64,000 nt of DNA from SZAS-79 sp964599095. GTDB taxonomy: Bacteria; Pseudomonadota; Gammaproteobacteria; Burkholderiales; SG8-39. The notes under the pieces were generated by a model that saw nothing but the letters and a program-made list of their open reading frames with translations, did not search any database and had not been told where the DNA came from. Shown here piece after piece: positions 26,116 through 34,831 of this stretch. A program made the position numbers and the translations under genes. Numbering within the stretch: position 1 is the first letter of the stretch; every line of letters begins with the position of its first letter. The stretch is from NCBI GenBank assembly GCA_964599095.1, contig CAZREB010000015.1, positions 62,001 to 126,000 on the forward strand. Direction: 5' to 3'.

Positions 26116-27290
26116 GCTGCGCCCCCGAGCACTACGCCGAGGTCGCCGAAGACGGGGACGCACCGTTGTTCCGCGACGCGATCGAGCGCATGCTCGGGCG
26201 CATCGATGCCACAGCCGCCGCGGTGGGCGTGCAATTCCCGCTGTCGGCCGATCCCGAGAGCGGCAAATGGATGACCGCGCCCGACGGGCGCTGGACCGGC
26301 GGCTTCTGGGTGGGACAACTCTGGCTCGCGCTGCTGGCCTCCGGCGACGCAAGGTACCGGAGGCTCGCCGAGGCCGCGCTTGCGCGCCTCGAGGTTCGCC
26401 TCGGAAGCGACAACGTGCTGAACGGGCTGGTTTTCTACTACGGCGCAGCGCTCGGCGCCCAGCTTGACGGCAATGCCCTCGGGGCATCGATGGGTCGGCG
26501 CGGGGCGGCCGCGCTTGCATCGCGATTCATGCCGGGGCCCGGGTTCATACCGCTGGGCCACGACAGCGGATCGCTCACCGGCGATGCGAACGGCGAAACC
26601 AACATCGACGGCGTGCCCGGCATGGGGCTGCTCTGGTGGGCGGCACGCGAGGGCGGCGAGCCGAAGTTGGCGGAGGTTGCGGCGCGACACGTGAAGCGCC
26701 ACATCGAGTTGTGCCAGCGTCCCGACGGCTCCCTGTATCAGGCCGCACTCGTCGATCCGGTCAGCGGAATTGCCCTGCGCCTCTACAGTCCGCGGGGTTA
26801 CGCCGCTGAAACCAGCACGTGGGCGCGTGCGCAGTCCTGGGGCCTCCTGGGCTTCGTCCAGGCGTTTGCGTGGACCCGGGACTCGTTCTACCTGGATGCC
26901 GCCATGCGGGCCGCGGATTGGTGGCTCGCCAGGGTGCCGGCCGACGGCGTCGCGTTCTGGGATTTCGACGACCCGGCGATCCCCGTCACCGAGCGGGATA
27001 CGTCTGCCACCGCGATGACTGCGTGCGCGCTGTTGAAGCTCGCCCGCCTTGTGCCTGCGGCAGCGCAACGCGAAAAATATCTGCAGGCCGGCGCACGAAC
27101 CGTTCGCATCCTTGTCAACCGATATCTCGCGCCTACGCATCCCGGGGATTCACGGCCGCGAGGCATGCTCACCGAAGGATGCTGGCAGCGCAACCAAGGC
27201 ATGTCGACCCGGCACGAACTCGTGTGGGGCGACTACTACCTGCTCGAAGCCCTCATGCTGCTGACGGGGCGCCTCGCGCGGATACCATAA
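26112..27290 (+). CDS. Glycoside hydrolase family 88-like protein (unsaturated uronyl hydrolase type)
   Basis: 392 residues with an alpha/alpha-barrel pattern of repeated Trp-rich helices. The motifs RWTGGFWVGQLWLAL, GETNIDGVPGMGLLWWAA and TSTWARAQSWGLLGF correspond to conserved parts of unsaturated glucuronyl hydrolases (GH88). GH88 enzymes use an Asp to hydrate the double bond left by polysaccharide lyases; Asp in NIDGVPG is a candidate. The first motif shows GG where many members have DG, so activity on classic substrates is not assured. No signal peptide, so cytoplasmic. The start overlaps the LLM stop. No lyase or other sugar-acid gene is near. Confidence 0.78.
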   Translation: MSCAPEHYAEVAEDGDAPLFRDAIERMLGRIDATAAAVGVQFPLSADPESGKWMTAPDGRWTGGFWVGQLWLALLASGDARYRRLAEAALARLEVRLGSDNVLNGLVFYYGAALGAQLDGNALGASMGRRGAAALASRFMPGPGFIPLGHDSGSLTGDANGETNIDGVPGMGLLWWAAREGGEPKLAEVAARHVKRHIELCQRPDGSLYQAALVDPVSGIALRLYSPRGYAAETSTWARAQSWGLLGFVQAFAWTRDSFYLDAAMRAADWWLARVPADGVAFWDFDDPAIPVTERDTSATAMTACALLKLARLVPAAAQREKYLQAGARTVRILVNRYLAPTHPGDSRPRGMLTEGCWQRNQGMSTRHELVWGDYYLLEALMLLTGRLARIP

Positions 27291-27303
27291 AAAGGAGGAT
27301 TAC

Positions 27304-28254
27304 ATGAAACGGCTTGCGATCTTCGCTTCATTGTTCATGCTGATTGCGTGCACGGCGGCAAGCGCACAGGACTATCCCACCAAGCCCGTCACCATCTACG
27401 TGCCATTCGCGGCCGGCGGGGGCACCGACCTGTCGCTGCGCATGCTCGAGGAGGCGGTGTCCAAGAACCTCGGCCAGAAGGTCGTCATCGTCAACAAGAC
27501 CGGCACCGCGACGATCTACCAGGTGGTCACCGGTCCGGCCGACGGTTACACCCTCGTGGTCGGCTCGACCGGCAACCTTGCGGCGGTCCCGCACAATCCG
27601 GGCGCGCCCTATACGCGCGAGGACTACATCCCGGTGGTCCAATTCACCAGCGTGCCGGCGCTGCTGGTGGTCCCGGCCGGCAGCCCGTTCCACAGCATGG
27701 CCGACATCGTGGCCGCAGCGAAGAAAGCCGCGCCCGGCGCCCTCAAGGTCGGCATCAGCCCCACCGGCTCGATCAGCCATCTCGCCGCGATCCAGCTCGA
27801 GAAGGCGTTCAACATCAAGTTCGGCTACATCCCGCACAAGAGCAATGGCGACGTCGTGACCGCGGTGCTCGGCGGGCACGTCGACATCGGCAGCGTCGAC
27901 ATCGCCGCGGCCGGGCCCAAGATGATGTCCAACTCGGTGCGCGGGATCGCCCTGTACCGCGACAGCCGCTTGCCGACGTTCCCGGACCTTCGCACGCTCA
28001 AGGAACAGGGCGCCGACATCAGCTTCGGGTTCTACAACGTGATCCTCGCACCCAAGGGCACCCCCGACCGGATCGTCGGCGTGATCCACGAGGCGTTCAA
28101 GAAGGCGCTCGAGGACCCGACGGTGATCGAGCGCTCGAAGAGCCTGAACCTGCCGATCGCCTATCTCGGCCCGCAGGACGCGAGGCGCGCAATCAACCAG
28201 AGTTACGAGACGTTCGGCAAGCTGCTCGACGAACTCGGGCTGAAGAAGAAGTGA
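27304..28254 (+). CDS. tctC: Bug/TctC-type periplasmic solute receptor
   Basis: 316 residues. A signal peptide (cleavage near ASAQ-DYPTK) leads to the receptor fold, with PVTIYVPFAAGGGTDLSLR, the usual carboxylate-binding first loop, and FGYIPHKSNGDVVTAVLGGHVD. A very strong RBS, AAGGAGGA, precedes the ATG. It is followed by TctB and TctA genes, so this is the cognate receptor of a tripartite tricarboxylate transporter. The ligand is probably a carboxylic acid; its identity is unknown. Confidence 0.92.
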   Translation: MKRLAIFASLFMLIACTAASAQDYPTKPVTIYVPFAAGGGTDLSLRMLEEAVSKNLGQKVVIVNKTGTATIYQVVTGPADGYTLVVGSTGNLAAVPHNPGAPYTREDYIPVVQFTSVPALLVVPAGSPFHSMADIVAAAKKAAPGALKVGISPTGSISHLAAIQLEKAFNIKFGYIPHKSNGDVVTAVLGGHVDIGSVDIAAAGPKMMSNSVRGIALYRDSRLPTFPDLRTLKEQGADISFGFYNVILAPKGTPDRIVGVIHEAFKKALEDPTVIERSKSLNLPIAYLGPQDARRAINQSYETFGKLLDELGLKKK

Positions 28255-28273
28255 GGCAAGGCGAAGGCGCCGC

Positions 28274-28735
28274 TTGAAAGCCGACATTGTCAGCGGGCTG
28301 CTGTTCGGCGTCCTCGGGGTGGTGGCTGCTTTGCATGCGCGCAGTTTCGGCCTGGGCACGCTCGCCGAGCCCGGCGCCGGCTTCTTCCCGTTCTGGGGCG
28401 GGATCCTCATCGCGGCGTGCTCCTCGGCCATCATCCTGGGCGCCATCGTGAGGCTGCGCGCCGGCTGGCGGGTGGACGTGCCGGCGCCGCTCGCGGTGCC
28501 GAATTGGCCGAAAGCGGTTCTGTGCGTGATCGCGCTCCTTGCCTATGCGGCGATGCTTCCGTGGCTCGGATTCGCGCTCAGCACCTTCCTCACGATGCTT
28601 GCGCTGAGCCGCTTCGACCCGCGCACAACCTGGCGCGGAACAGTGGCGATCGCGGGGTTGGGGGCGGCCGGATTCTGGCTGTTGTTCGTTCGGCTGCTCG
28701 GCGTGAGCTTCCCGCCCACCCCTTGGGGACTCTGA
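28274..28735 (+). CDS. tctB: Tripartite tricarboxylate transporter small membrane subunit
   Basis: 153 residues with four predicted membrane helices. The family start is seen in DIVSGLLFGVLGVVAALHARSF with the following GTLAEPGAGFFPFWGG. It starts with TTG at 28274, the only sensible start before the first helix. It is a partner of TctA for proton- or sodium-driven uptake, and TctA starts three bases after its stop. Confidence 0.88.
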   Translation: MKADIVSGLLFGVLGVVAALHARSFGLGTLAEPGAGFFPFWGGILIAACSSAIILGAIVRLRAGWRVDVPAPLAVPNWPKAVLCVIALLAYAAMLPWLGFALSTFLTMLALSRFDPRTTWRGTVAIAGLGAAGFWLLFVRLLGVSFPPTPWGL

Positions 28736-28738
28736 GCA

Positions 28739-30253
28739 ATGGGTGAGACGCTCAACCTCCTCGCGCATGGGTTCGCGGTGGCGTTCCAGCCGGGCAACCT
28801 GATGCTGTGCCTGATCGGGGCCGCGGTGGGCACGCTCGTCGGGGTGCTCCCGGGGCTGGGCCCGGTGGCCACAATGGCGCTGCTGCTCCCGCTGACCTAC
28901 TCGATGGGTCCGACCGGCGCGCTCATCATGTTCGCCGGCATCTACTATGGCGCGATGTACGGGGGATCGACGACCTCGATCCTGCTCAACATTCCCGGCG
29001 AGGCCGCGTCGGTCATCACGTGCCTCGACGGGCACGAGATGGCGCGCAAGGGGCGGGCCGGCCCGGCCCTTGGAATGGCCGCCTTCGGATCGTTCATCGC
29101 CGGCACGGCGAGCGTTGCGGCGCTCACGCTGATCGCCGCCCCGCTCGCGCAGTTCGCGCTGCGCTTCAGCTATCCCGAATATGTCGCCCTGATGCTGCTC
29201 GGCCTCCTGCTGGTCGTGTTCCTGGCTTCCGGATCCCTGCTGAAGGCGTTCGTGATGGTCGGGCTCGGGCTGCTGCTTTCCACCGTGGGACAGGACGTCG
29301 TGTCCGGCGCATTCCGCTTCACCTTCGGCGCCCCGACCCTGATGGACGGATTGGACATCGGCCCGATGATCATGGGCCTGTTCGGCGTGTCCGAGGTGCT
29401 GTCGAACATCGCGTCGCCGAGCGAGCGCGTGCTGGTCCAGACCAGGGTGAGGGACCTGTTGCCTTCGCGCGATGACTGGCGGCGCAGCGGCGGGCCGATC
29501 GGCCGCGGCACGGTCATCGGCTTCCTGCTGGGCGCGCTGCCCGGGGGTGGCGCGATCGTGTCCTCGTTCGCGTCCTATGCGATCGAAAAGCGGCTGTCCA
29601 GGACGCCGGAAATCTTCGGCAAGGGCGCGATCGAGGGGGTAGCCGGCCCCGAGTCGGCGAACAATGCGGCTTCGGTCGGGTCTTTCGTTCCGCTGCTCAC
29701 TTTCGGCATCCCTTCGAACATCGTGATGGCGGTCGTCATGGGCGCTCTCATGGTGCACGGCGTGACGCCGGGCCCGCTGCTGATCAAGGAGCGGCCGGAC
29801 CTCTTCTGGGGCGTGATCGCGAGCATGTACCTCGGCAACATCGTCCTGCTTGTGCTCAACCTGCCGATGATTGCGCTCTGGGTGCAGGTGCTCAAGATCC
29901 CGTACCGCGTGCTGTTCCCGGTGATCCTGATCTTTTGCGCGGTGGGTTCCTACAGCATGAACAACAGCCTGTTCGACGTGTACATGATGACCGTGTTCGG
30001 CGTCATCGGTTACCTGATGAAGCGTTACGGGTTCGAGCCGGCCGTGCTGGTGCTCGCCTTCGTGATCGGCCCGATCATGGAGCAGTCGCTGCGCCAGTCG
30101 CTCCTGCTTGGCGACGGCAGCTTTGCGATCTTCGTCACCCGGCCGATCCCGGTCGTGCTGCTGGCCGCCGGCGCGCTCCTGATCCTGAGTTCGGCCATCC
30201 CCGCCATCGGACGGCGCCGCCGCGCAATGGTCGCGGCCGCCGACGTCGATTGA
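28739..30253 (+). CDS. tctA: Tripartite tricarboxylate transporter large membrane subunit
   Basis: 504 residues, normal for TctA, with about twelve membrane helices. Family regions include GTLVGVLPGLGPVATMALLLP, the loop YYGAMYGGSTTSILLNIPGE, and later GALPGGGAIVSSFASYAIEKR with GPESANNAASVGSFVPLLTFGIP. It transports the solute captured by a Bug receptor across the inner membrane. It is the only TctA in the window, although five Bug receptors are present. Its stop overlaps the next start. Confidence 0.95.
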   Translation: MGETLNLLAHGFAVAFQPGNLMLCLIGAAVGTLVGVLPGLGPVATMALLLPLTYSMGPTGALIMFAGIYYGAMYGGSTTSILLNIPGEAASVITCLDGHEMARKGRAGPALGMAAFGSFIAGTASVAALTLIAAPLAQFALRFSYPEYVALMLLGLLLVVFLASGSLLKAFVMVGLGLLLSTVGQDVVSGAFRFTFGAPTLMDGLDIGPMIMGLFGVSEVLSNIASPSERVLVQTRVRDLLPSRDDWRRSGGPIGRGTVIGFLLGALPGGGAIVSSFASYAIEKRLSRTPEIFGKGAIEGVAGPESANNAASVGSFVPLLTFGIPSNIVMAVVMGALMVHGVTPGPLLIKERPDLFWGVIASMYLGNIVLLVLNLPMIALWVQVLKIPYRVLFPVILIFCAVGSYSMNNSLFDVYMMTVFGVIGYLMKRYGFEPAVLVLAFVIGPIMEQSLRQSLLLGDGSFAIFVTRPIPVVLLAAGALLILSSAIPAIGRRRRAMVAAADVD

Positions 30254-31173
30254 TCGCCACCGTCGCAGCAGGCGGCTACGCGCACCTGGCCGCGATTGCG
30301 GCCGGCAACGGCTCGGATGGTCTCGAGATTCGCTACGAGGCGATCGAGCCGGGCCATGTGTTTCCCCGCATGCTGCGCGACCAGGCGTGGGATGCGGCGG
30401 AAATGTCGCTTGCGACTGCGTATATCCTCGCCGACAAGGGGGACCGGCGCTTCATCGTCCTGCCGGTCTTCCCTTCGCGCGCTTTCCGGCACTCGGCGCT
30501 TTATGTGCCGGCGGGCAGTCCGCTGAAGTCAGCGGCAGACCTGAGCGGCGCGCGGATGGGCGTATTGCGTTATGCAATGACTACCGCTGTCTGGGTGCGT
30601 GCCATGCTCGCCGGGCAGTACGGCGTGCCGGCCGAGTCGCTGCAGTGGTTTGCCGGTGAGGACTCGCCGCATCCGGATTCGGTCTCGCCTCGCATCGTCG
30701 GCAGCGCCGCCGGGCTCGAGGAGATGGCCGTGGCGGGCGAGATCGACTGCCTGCTGTCCGGCCGGACCCCTGCGGGCTTCGGGGACGGGCGCTTGCGCCG
30801 GCTGTTCCCGGACTTCGGTGCCGAGGAACAGGCCTACTACGAACGCACCCGCATCTTTCCGATCATGCACACCATCGTCGTCACCCGTGCGTTCGCCGAG
30901 CGCTCACCCGATGCGCTCCGATTGCTGAGGGCCCGGTTCGAGGCGGCGAAGAACGCGGCCGAAGAGGGCCTGCTCAATTTCGATGTGTCGACCTATCCGC
31001 TGCCCTGGCTGGCCGCCTACGTGGAGGATGCGCGCCGCCGGATGGGAACGCACCTCTGGCCCTACGGCATCGAGCCCAATCGCCCGACGCTCGAAGCGTT
31101 CGGCGCGGCACTCGCGGCCGAAGGACTGACGCGGCGCGCATGGGCGCCGGAGGAAATCTTCCGCGATGCCTGA
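30250..31173 (+). CDS. 4,5-dihydroxyphthalate decarboxylase-like / NMT1-like protein
   Basis: 307 residues. The phrases WDAAEMSLATAYILADKG and VFPSRAFRHSALYVPAGSPLKSAADLSG match the family of phthalate-pathway 4,5-dihydroxyphthalate decarboxylases, which has a periplasmic-binding-protein fold. No signal peptide is seen, so it is probably cytoplasmic. The start is a TTG (30250) overlapping the tctA stop; the open frame upstream lies inside tctA. A decarboxylase of an aromatic or related acid is possible, but the family also contains unassigned members. It overlaps the following flavoprotein gene by eight bases. Confidence 0.7.
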   Translation: MIATVAAGGYAHLAAIAAGNGSDGLEIRYEAIEPGHVFPRMLRDQAWDAAEMSLATAYILADKGDRRFIVLPVFPSRAFRHSALYVPAGSPLKSAADLSGARMGVLRYAMTTAVWVRAMLAGQYGVPAESLQWFAGEDSPHPDSVSPRIVGSAAGLEEMAVAGEIDCLLSGRTPAGFGDGRLRRLFPDFGAEEQAYYERTRIFPIMHTIVVTRAFAERSPDALRLLRARFEAAKNAAEEGLLNFDVSTYPLPWLAAYVEDARRRMGTHLWPYGIEPNRPTLEAFGAALAAEGLTRRAWAPEEIFRDA

Positions 31174-32977
31174 GCTCGACCCACCGCGCAGTTATGACGT
31201 GCTCGTCATCGGCGCGGGCGGTGCGGGTCTGCGCGCAGCGTTGACCGCCGCCGACTCCGGCGCGCGCGTTGCGGTCGTCTCGAAATCATTGCTCGGAAAG
31301 TCCCAGACCGTGATGGGGGCGGCGCTTGCCGCGGTGCTTGGCGAGGGCGATGCGTCCTATGCCGGGCCGGATTCATGGCAGGAGCACTACGCCGACACGG
31401 TACGAGGCGCGCGCCATGTGAACCAATGGCGGATGGCTCAGGTTCTCGCGCAGGAAGCGCCGCTGCGTGTTCGTGAACTGGAATCCTGGGGCATGCTTTT
31501 TGATCGCGCAGGCGACGGCGACGTCCGCCTTGCCGAGGGAAGCGGCCACCGCCATGCGCGTCTTTCGCGGCTTGGGCACCGGACCGGCCTCGAGCTGCTG
31601 CGCGTCATGCAGGTCCGGCTGGCCGAGCGCGGCGTGGACTTGTATCCCGAATGCTCGATCGTCGAATTGCTTACGGATTCGGGACGGGTCACGGGCGCCT
31701 TCGGCTACCGGCGCGAGAGCGGGGTTCCATTGACGTTTGCGGCGCCGGCGGTTCTGCTCGCCACGGGCGGCATCGGCAAGGCCTATGCGTTCACCTCGAA
31801 TTTCTACGATTCGACCGGCGACGGTCATGCGCTCGCTCATCGCGCTGGGGCTGAACTGATCGACATGGAGTTCGTGCAGTTCCACCCGACCGGGATGGTG
31901 GCGCCCGAAAGCGCGCGCGGATTGCTGGTCGCCGAGAGTATCCGCAATTTCGGCGGCGTCCTGTTGAACGCTTCTGGCGAGCGCTTCATGTTCCGGTATG
32001 TGCCCGACAGCTATCGGGCCGAAATCGCGGAGACAGCGCAGGAGGCCGACCGCTGGTACGCGAATCCGCGCGACGCCCGCCGGCCGCCCGAACTGCTGCC
32101 CCGGGATGAAGTGTCGCGTGCCATGGAGAGCGAGATCCGCTCCGGGCGGGGCACGCCGAACGGCGGGGTGATCCTCGATATTGCGTCACGCCGGCCGGCC
32201 GAATACATACGCAGAGCGCTGCCGCACATGTACCGGCAGTTCCTCGACCTCGCCGACGTGGATATCGGCACGCAGGCGATGGAGGTCGCGCCGACCTGCC
32301 ATTACATGATGGGCGGCGTCCGGGTCGACCCGGACTCCTGCGCCGCGACGGTGGAGGGGCTTTTTGCCGCGGGTGAAACGGCCGGTGGCCTGCACGGAGC
32401 CAATCGGCTGAACGGCAACGGCATTTCCGAGCTCATCGTATTCGGCCATCGGGCAGGCGAGGCGGCGGCTCGCCATGCCCGCCAAGCGCGGAAGTCGAGC
32501 CCGGACCCCGAGCAGGTTGCACGGGCGGATCGGGTTGCGCGGGCCCCGTTAGGGCGCGAGTCCGGGGAGAATCCCCACCAGCTGCAGAGGGAGCTCCAGC
32601 AGCTGATGCAGGGCGCGGCAGCTTTGGTGAGGACCGAGGCCGGCCTCGCCCAGGCCCTGCGCGGTATCGAGGCGCTGGCCGGCCGTGCCGAACGAATCGC
32701 AGCCCCGGGCGGGAGCGCCGCCAATCCTGCCTGGCAATGCGCGCTGGACATGCGTTCGCTGCTGACGGTGGCGGAGGCGGTCGTTCGCTCCGCCCTCGAG
32801 AGGCGCGAGACGCGCGGCGCGCACGTGCGCGAAGACCATCCTGCGGCGAATCCTGCGCTCTCCCGCGCAAACGTCGTGATTCCGGGAGGCCCCGGGGCCT
32901 TGGCGCCGACTCTGGTGCCGCGCGCCGAGCCCCCGGAGGACCTGCGCCACCTGGCCTTCGAGGCGGCTGAGGCATGA
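31166..32977 (+). CDS. Fumarate reductase/succinate dehydrogenase-type flavoprotein, lone paralog
   Basis: 603 residues. An N-terminal FAD site DVLVIGAGGAGLRAAL, then the substrate-domain region MEFVQFHPTGMVAPESARG and the FAD/capping part GANRLNGNGISELIVFGHRAG. It resembles the second flavoprotein at 38.6 kb throughout. In succinate dehydrogenase a His in the SHT motif carries FAD covalently; here the equivalent reads KSQTVMG with Gln47, so FAD should be non-covalent. No iron-sulfur or membrane subunit adjoins it. A soluble reductase or oxidase of an unsaturated acid is likely. The gene is coupled to neighbours on both sides. Confidence 0.85.
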   Translation: MPELDPPRSYDVLVIGAGGAGLRAALTAADSGARVAVVSKSLLGKSQTVMGAALAAVLGEGDASYAGPDSWQEHYADTVRGARHVNQWRMAQVLAQEAPLRVRELESWGMLFDRAGDGDVRLAEGSGHRHARLSRLGHRTGLELLRVMQVRLAERGVDLYPECSIVELLTDSGRVTGAFGYRRESGVPLTFAAPAVLLATGGIGKAYAFTSNFYDSTGDGHALAHRAGAELIDMEFVQFHPTGMVAPESARGLLVAESIRNFGGVLLNASGERFMFRYVPDSYRAEIAETAQEADRWYANPRDARRPPELLPRDEVSRAMESEIRSGRGTPNGGVILDIASRRPAEYIRRALPHMYRQFLDLADVDIGTQAMEVAPTCHYMMGGVRVDPDSCAATVEGLFAAGETAGGLHGANRLNGNGISELIVFGHRAGEAAARHARQARKSSPDPEQVARADRVARAPLGRESGENPHQLQRELQQLMQGAAALVRTEAGLAQALRGIEALAGRAERIAAPGGSAANPAWQCALDMRSLLTVAEAVVRSALERRETRGAHVREDHPAANPALSRANVVIPGGPGALAPTLVPRAEPPEDLRHLAFEAAEA

Positions 32978-34347
32978 ACCAGCCCAACGCCGGAACTGAC
33001 CTCCTCGGGGAATGGCTCGACTGGGCCGTGAAGGCACGCTTCGAGGATCTGCCTGCCGAGGTCGTGGGGGCCGCAAAGACCTACCTCACCAACACCGCGG
33101 CGGCCATGCTGGCCGGATCCGGCGCGCCGGGCGCACCGGAAATCGTTAAACAGGTCTGCGAGTGGGGAGGCCGGGCCGAGAGCACCGTCGCCGTGCACGG
33201 GCTCAAGGTCCCGGCGCCGATGGCTGCGCTTGCCAACGGGGTGATGGCCCATGCGATGGATTACGACGACACGCAGGTCGGCACCGGCCTGCATGCAAAC
33301 GTCGTCGTGGTACCGGCCTTGCTCGCCGCCGCCGAAATTTCGCCTGCCGCCGGCGGGCGCGACTTCCTGGTGGCGCATGTCCTCGGGCTCGAGTTGGCCT
33401 GCCGCATGACGCTGGCGGCCACCAATCGCGGCGGCCATCCCTGGCTGACCACGACGCTTTTCGGGATCTTCGGCGCGACGCTTTCGGCAGGGAAGATCCA
33501 GGGGCTCGACGCGGCCCGGCTTCGTCATGCGCTCGGAATCGCCTACAGCCTTTCGGCCGGCAATCGCCAGGGCCTGCTTGACGGCACCTTGATCCAGCGC
33601 GTGCAACCCGGGCTGTGTGCGCAAGCGGCCGTATCCGCAGTGGCATTTGCGCGCCAGGGCGTCACCGGTGCGCACGACATCCTCGCCGGCCGCTACGGGC
33701 TGTACCCGTCCCACTACGGCGCCGACTACAACCCCGATGCGCTTTCGAGCGGATTGGGCCGCGAATTCCGCATGCTCGACATCGCATTGAAGCCCTTTCC
33801 GTGCTGCAGCTACAGCCAGGAGCCGTTGGACGCGATGCTCGACCTGGTGCGCGAAGAACGCTTTGCGCCAGACCGCGTCGAATCGATCACGGTGTGGGTT
33901 GCCACCAAGCACGCTGCCGGGCTCGTCGATCACCCCTACGCGCCACGCAGCTGCCCGCAGGTGGATGCGCAGTTCAGCATGCAGTACGTAATCGCGTCGG
34001 CCGCCTGCCGAAATGCGTTCGGCATCGCTGAATTGCAGGACTCGGCACTGCGCGACCCGCGTGTGCTGGCCTTCTCCGCAAAGGTCCGCGTCGACGTCGA
34101 CCCGCGGCGCGAGGGGCAGGTGTCGGTCCGCCTGGCCGATGGCAGCGTTCTCGAAAAGCGCGTCGAGCTGGCGCGCGGCCATCCGAAGCGTCCATTTTCC
34201 GAGGCCGGATTGCGTGCGAAGCTCGAGGAATGCGCGCGGCATGCGGTCGTGCCACGGACACCTGGAAAGGTCGCCGCGCTGGTGCGCGGGATCGCCGAAC
34301 TCGAGCGGAATGCGCGAGGCGCAGACCTTGCCGCGCTTCTCGCCTAG
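32974..34347 (+). CDS. MmgE/PrpD family protein
   Basis: 457 residues, the usual length. Family pattern: AKTYLTNTAAAMLAGSGAPG near the start, GVMAHAMDYDDTQ with the conserved Asp pair, VLGLELACRMTLAA, and the lower-domain phrase FKPFPCCSYS-like ALKPFPCCSYSQEPLDAM. The family includes 2-methylcitrate dehydratase, cis-aconitate decarboxylase and iminodisuccinate epimerase, so a dehydratase or decarboxylase acting on a polycarboxylate is expected. No other methylcitrate gene is near. Its ATG overlaps the flavoprotein stop, and its stop overlaps the converging Rieske gene stop. Confidence 0.88.
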   Translation: MNQPNAGTDLLGEWLDWAVKARFEDLPAEVVGAAKTYLTNTAAAMLAGSGAPGAPEIVKQVCEWGGRAESTVAVHGLKVPAPMAALANGVMAHAMDYDDTQVGTGLHANVVVVPALLAAAEISPAAGGRDFLVAHVLGLELACRMTLAATNRGGHPWLTTTLFGIFGATLSAGKIQGLDAARLRHALGIAYSLSAGNRQGLLDGTLIQRVQPGLCAQAAVSAVAFARQGVTGAHDILAGRYGLYPSHYGADYNPDALSSGLGREFRMLDIALKPFPCCSYSQEPLDAMLDLVREERFAPDRVESITVWVATKHAAGLVDHPYAPRSCPQVDAQFSMQYVIASAACRNAFGIAELQDSALRDPRVLAFSAKVRVDVDPRREGQVSVRLADGSVLEKRVELARGHPKRPFSEAGLRAKLEECARHAVVPRTPGKVAALVRGIAELERNARGADLAALLA

Positions 34348-34682
34348 CCGGTGGCCGGGTCCGGGCCGACGTCGATGAAGACCGAACCGTCCTTCACCGT
34401 GACCGGAAAGCAAGCGACCTTGCTCGCCGGCTGCCTCGGGTTCAGCCCGGTGCGCACGTCCCATGTCCAGCCGTGCCAGGGGCAGTGAACGATATGGCCT
34501 TCCACGTCACCCTCGGCCAGCGGCCCGCCGCGGTGGGGGCACACGTTGTCGATCGCGTAGCAGCGGCCCTCGACCCGGAAGATCGCGATCGTCTTCTCGC
34601 CTACATTTACAGCCAGCCCGGATTCGTCGGACAACTCGCTTTCCGCCGCCACCCGGACGCGCCGGCTTGCCTCATCGCTCAT
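34344..34682 (-). CDS. Rieske [2Fe-2S] ferredoxin-type protein
   Basis: 112 residues, a complete small Rieske domain. Cluster ligands are seen in CPHRGGPLAEG and CPWHGWTWD (CxH and CxxH). The protein is soluble and resembles ferredoxin components of aromatic dioxygenases or the small subunit of nitrite-reductase-like proteins; its partner is not evident. The ATG at 34682 begins the domain. It is the only minus-strand gene inside the catabolic cluster, and its TAG stop interlocks with the MmgE/PrpD stop. Confidence 0.88.
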   Translation of the reverse strand: MSDEASRRVRVAAESELSDESGLAVNVGEKTIAIFRVEGRCYAIDNVCPHRGGPLAEGDVEGHIVHCPWHGWTWDVRTGLNPRQPASKVACFPVTVKDGSVFIDVGPDPATG

Positions 34683-34772
34683 GGTTCCCGTTTCCTTCCA
34701 GTCCGTCGCCGACTCGTCCTTGACAGGGCGGGGGGCTGCGATAAAGTTACACGCAACCCGAAATTCTGAATA

Positions 34773-34793
34773 GTGTTCAATATTGTGGAACAT
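34773..34793. promoter_or_regulatory. Candidate IclR-type operator
   Basis: The sequence GTGTTCAATATTGTGGAACAT has outer arms TGTTC and GAACA and an inner CAATATTG. Such GTTCC...GGAAC-like palindromes are common for IclR-family regulators. It lies 40-60 bases before the amidohydrolase start in the divergent gap, and an IclR gene is encoded next in that operon. Confidence 0.4.
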
Positions 34794-34831
34794 CCGAAAC
34801 CCACCTCTAACATCCCTCCCCGGAGGCCCCA

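Noticed and set aside
28193..29758. 521-codon open frame antisense to tctB and tctA
   Set aside because: Low-complexity, charged translation with no domain; it covers well conserved transporter genes.
32302..34464. 720-codon open frame antisense to the flavoprotein and MmgE/PrpD genes
   Set aside because: Conflicts with two conserved genes and has no recognisable features.
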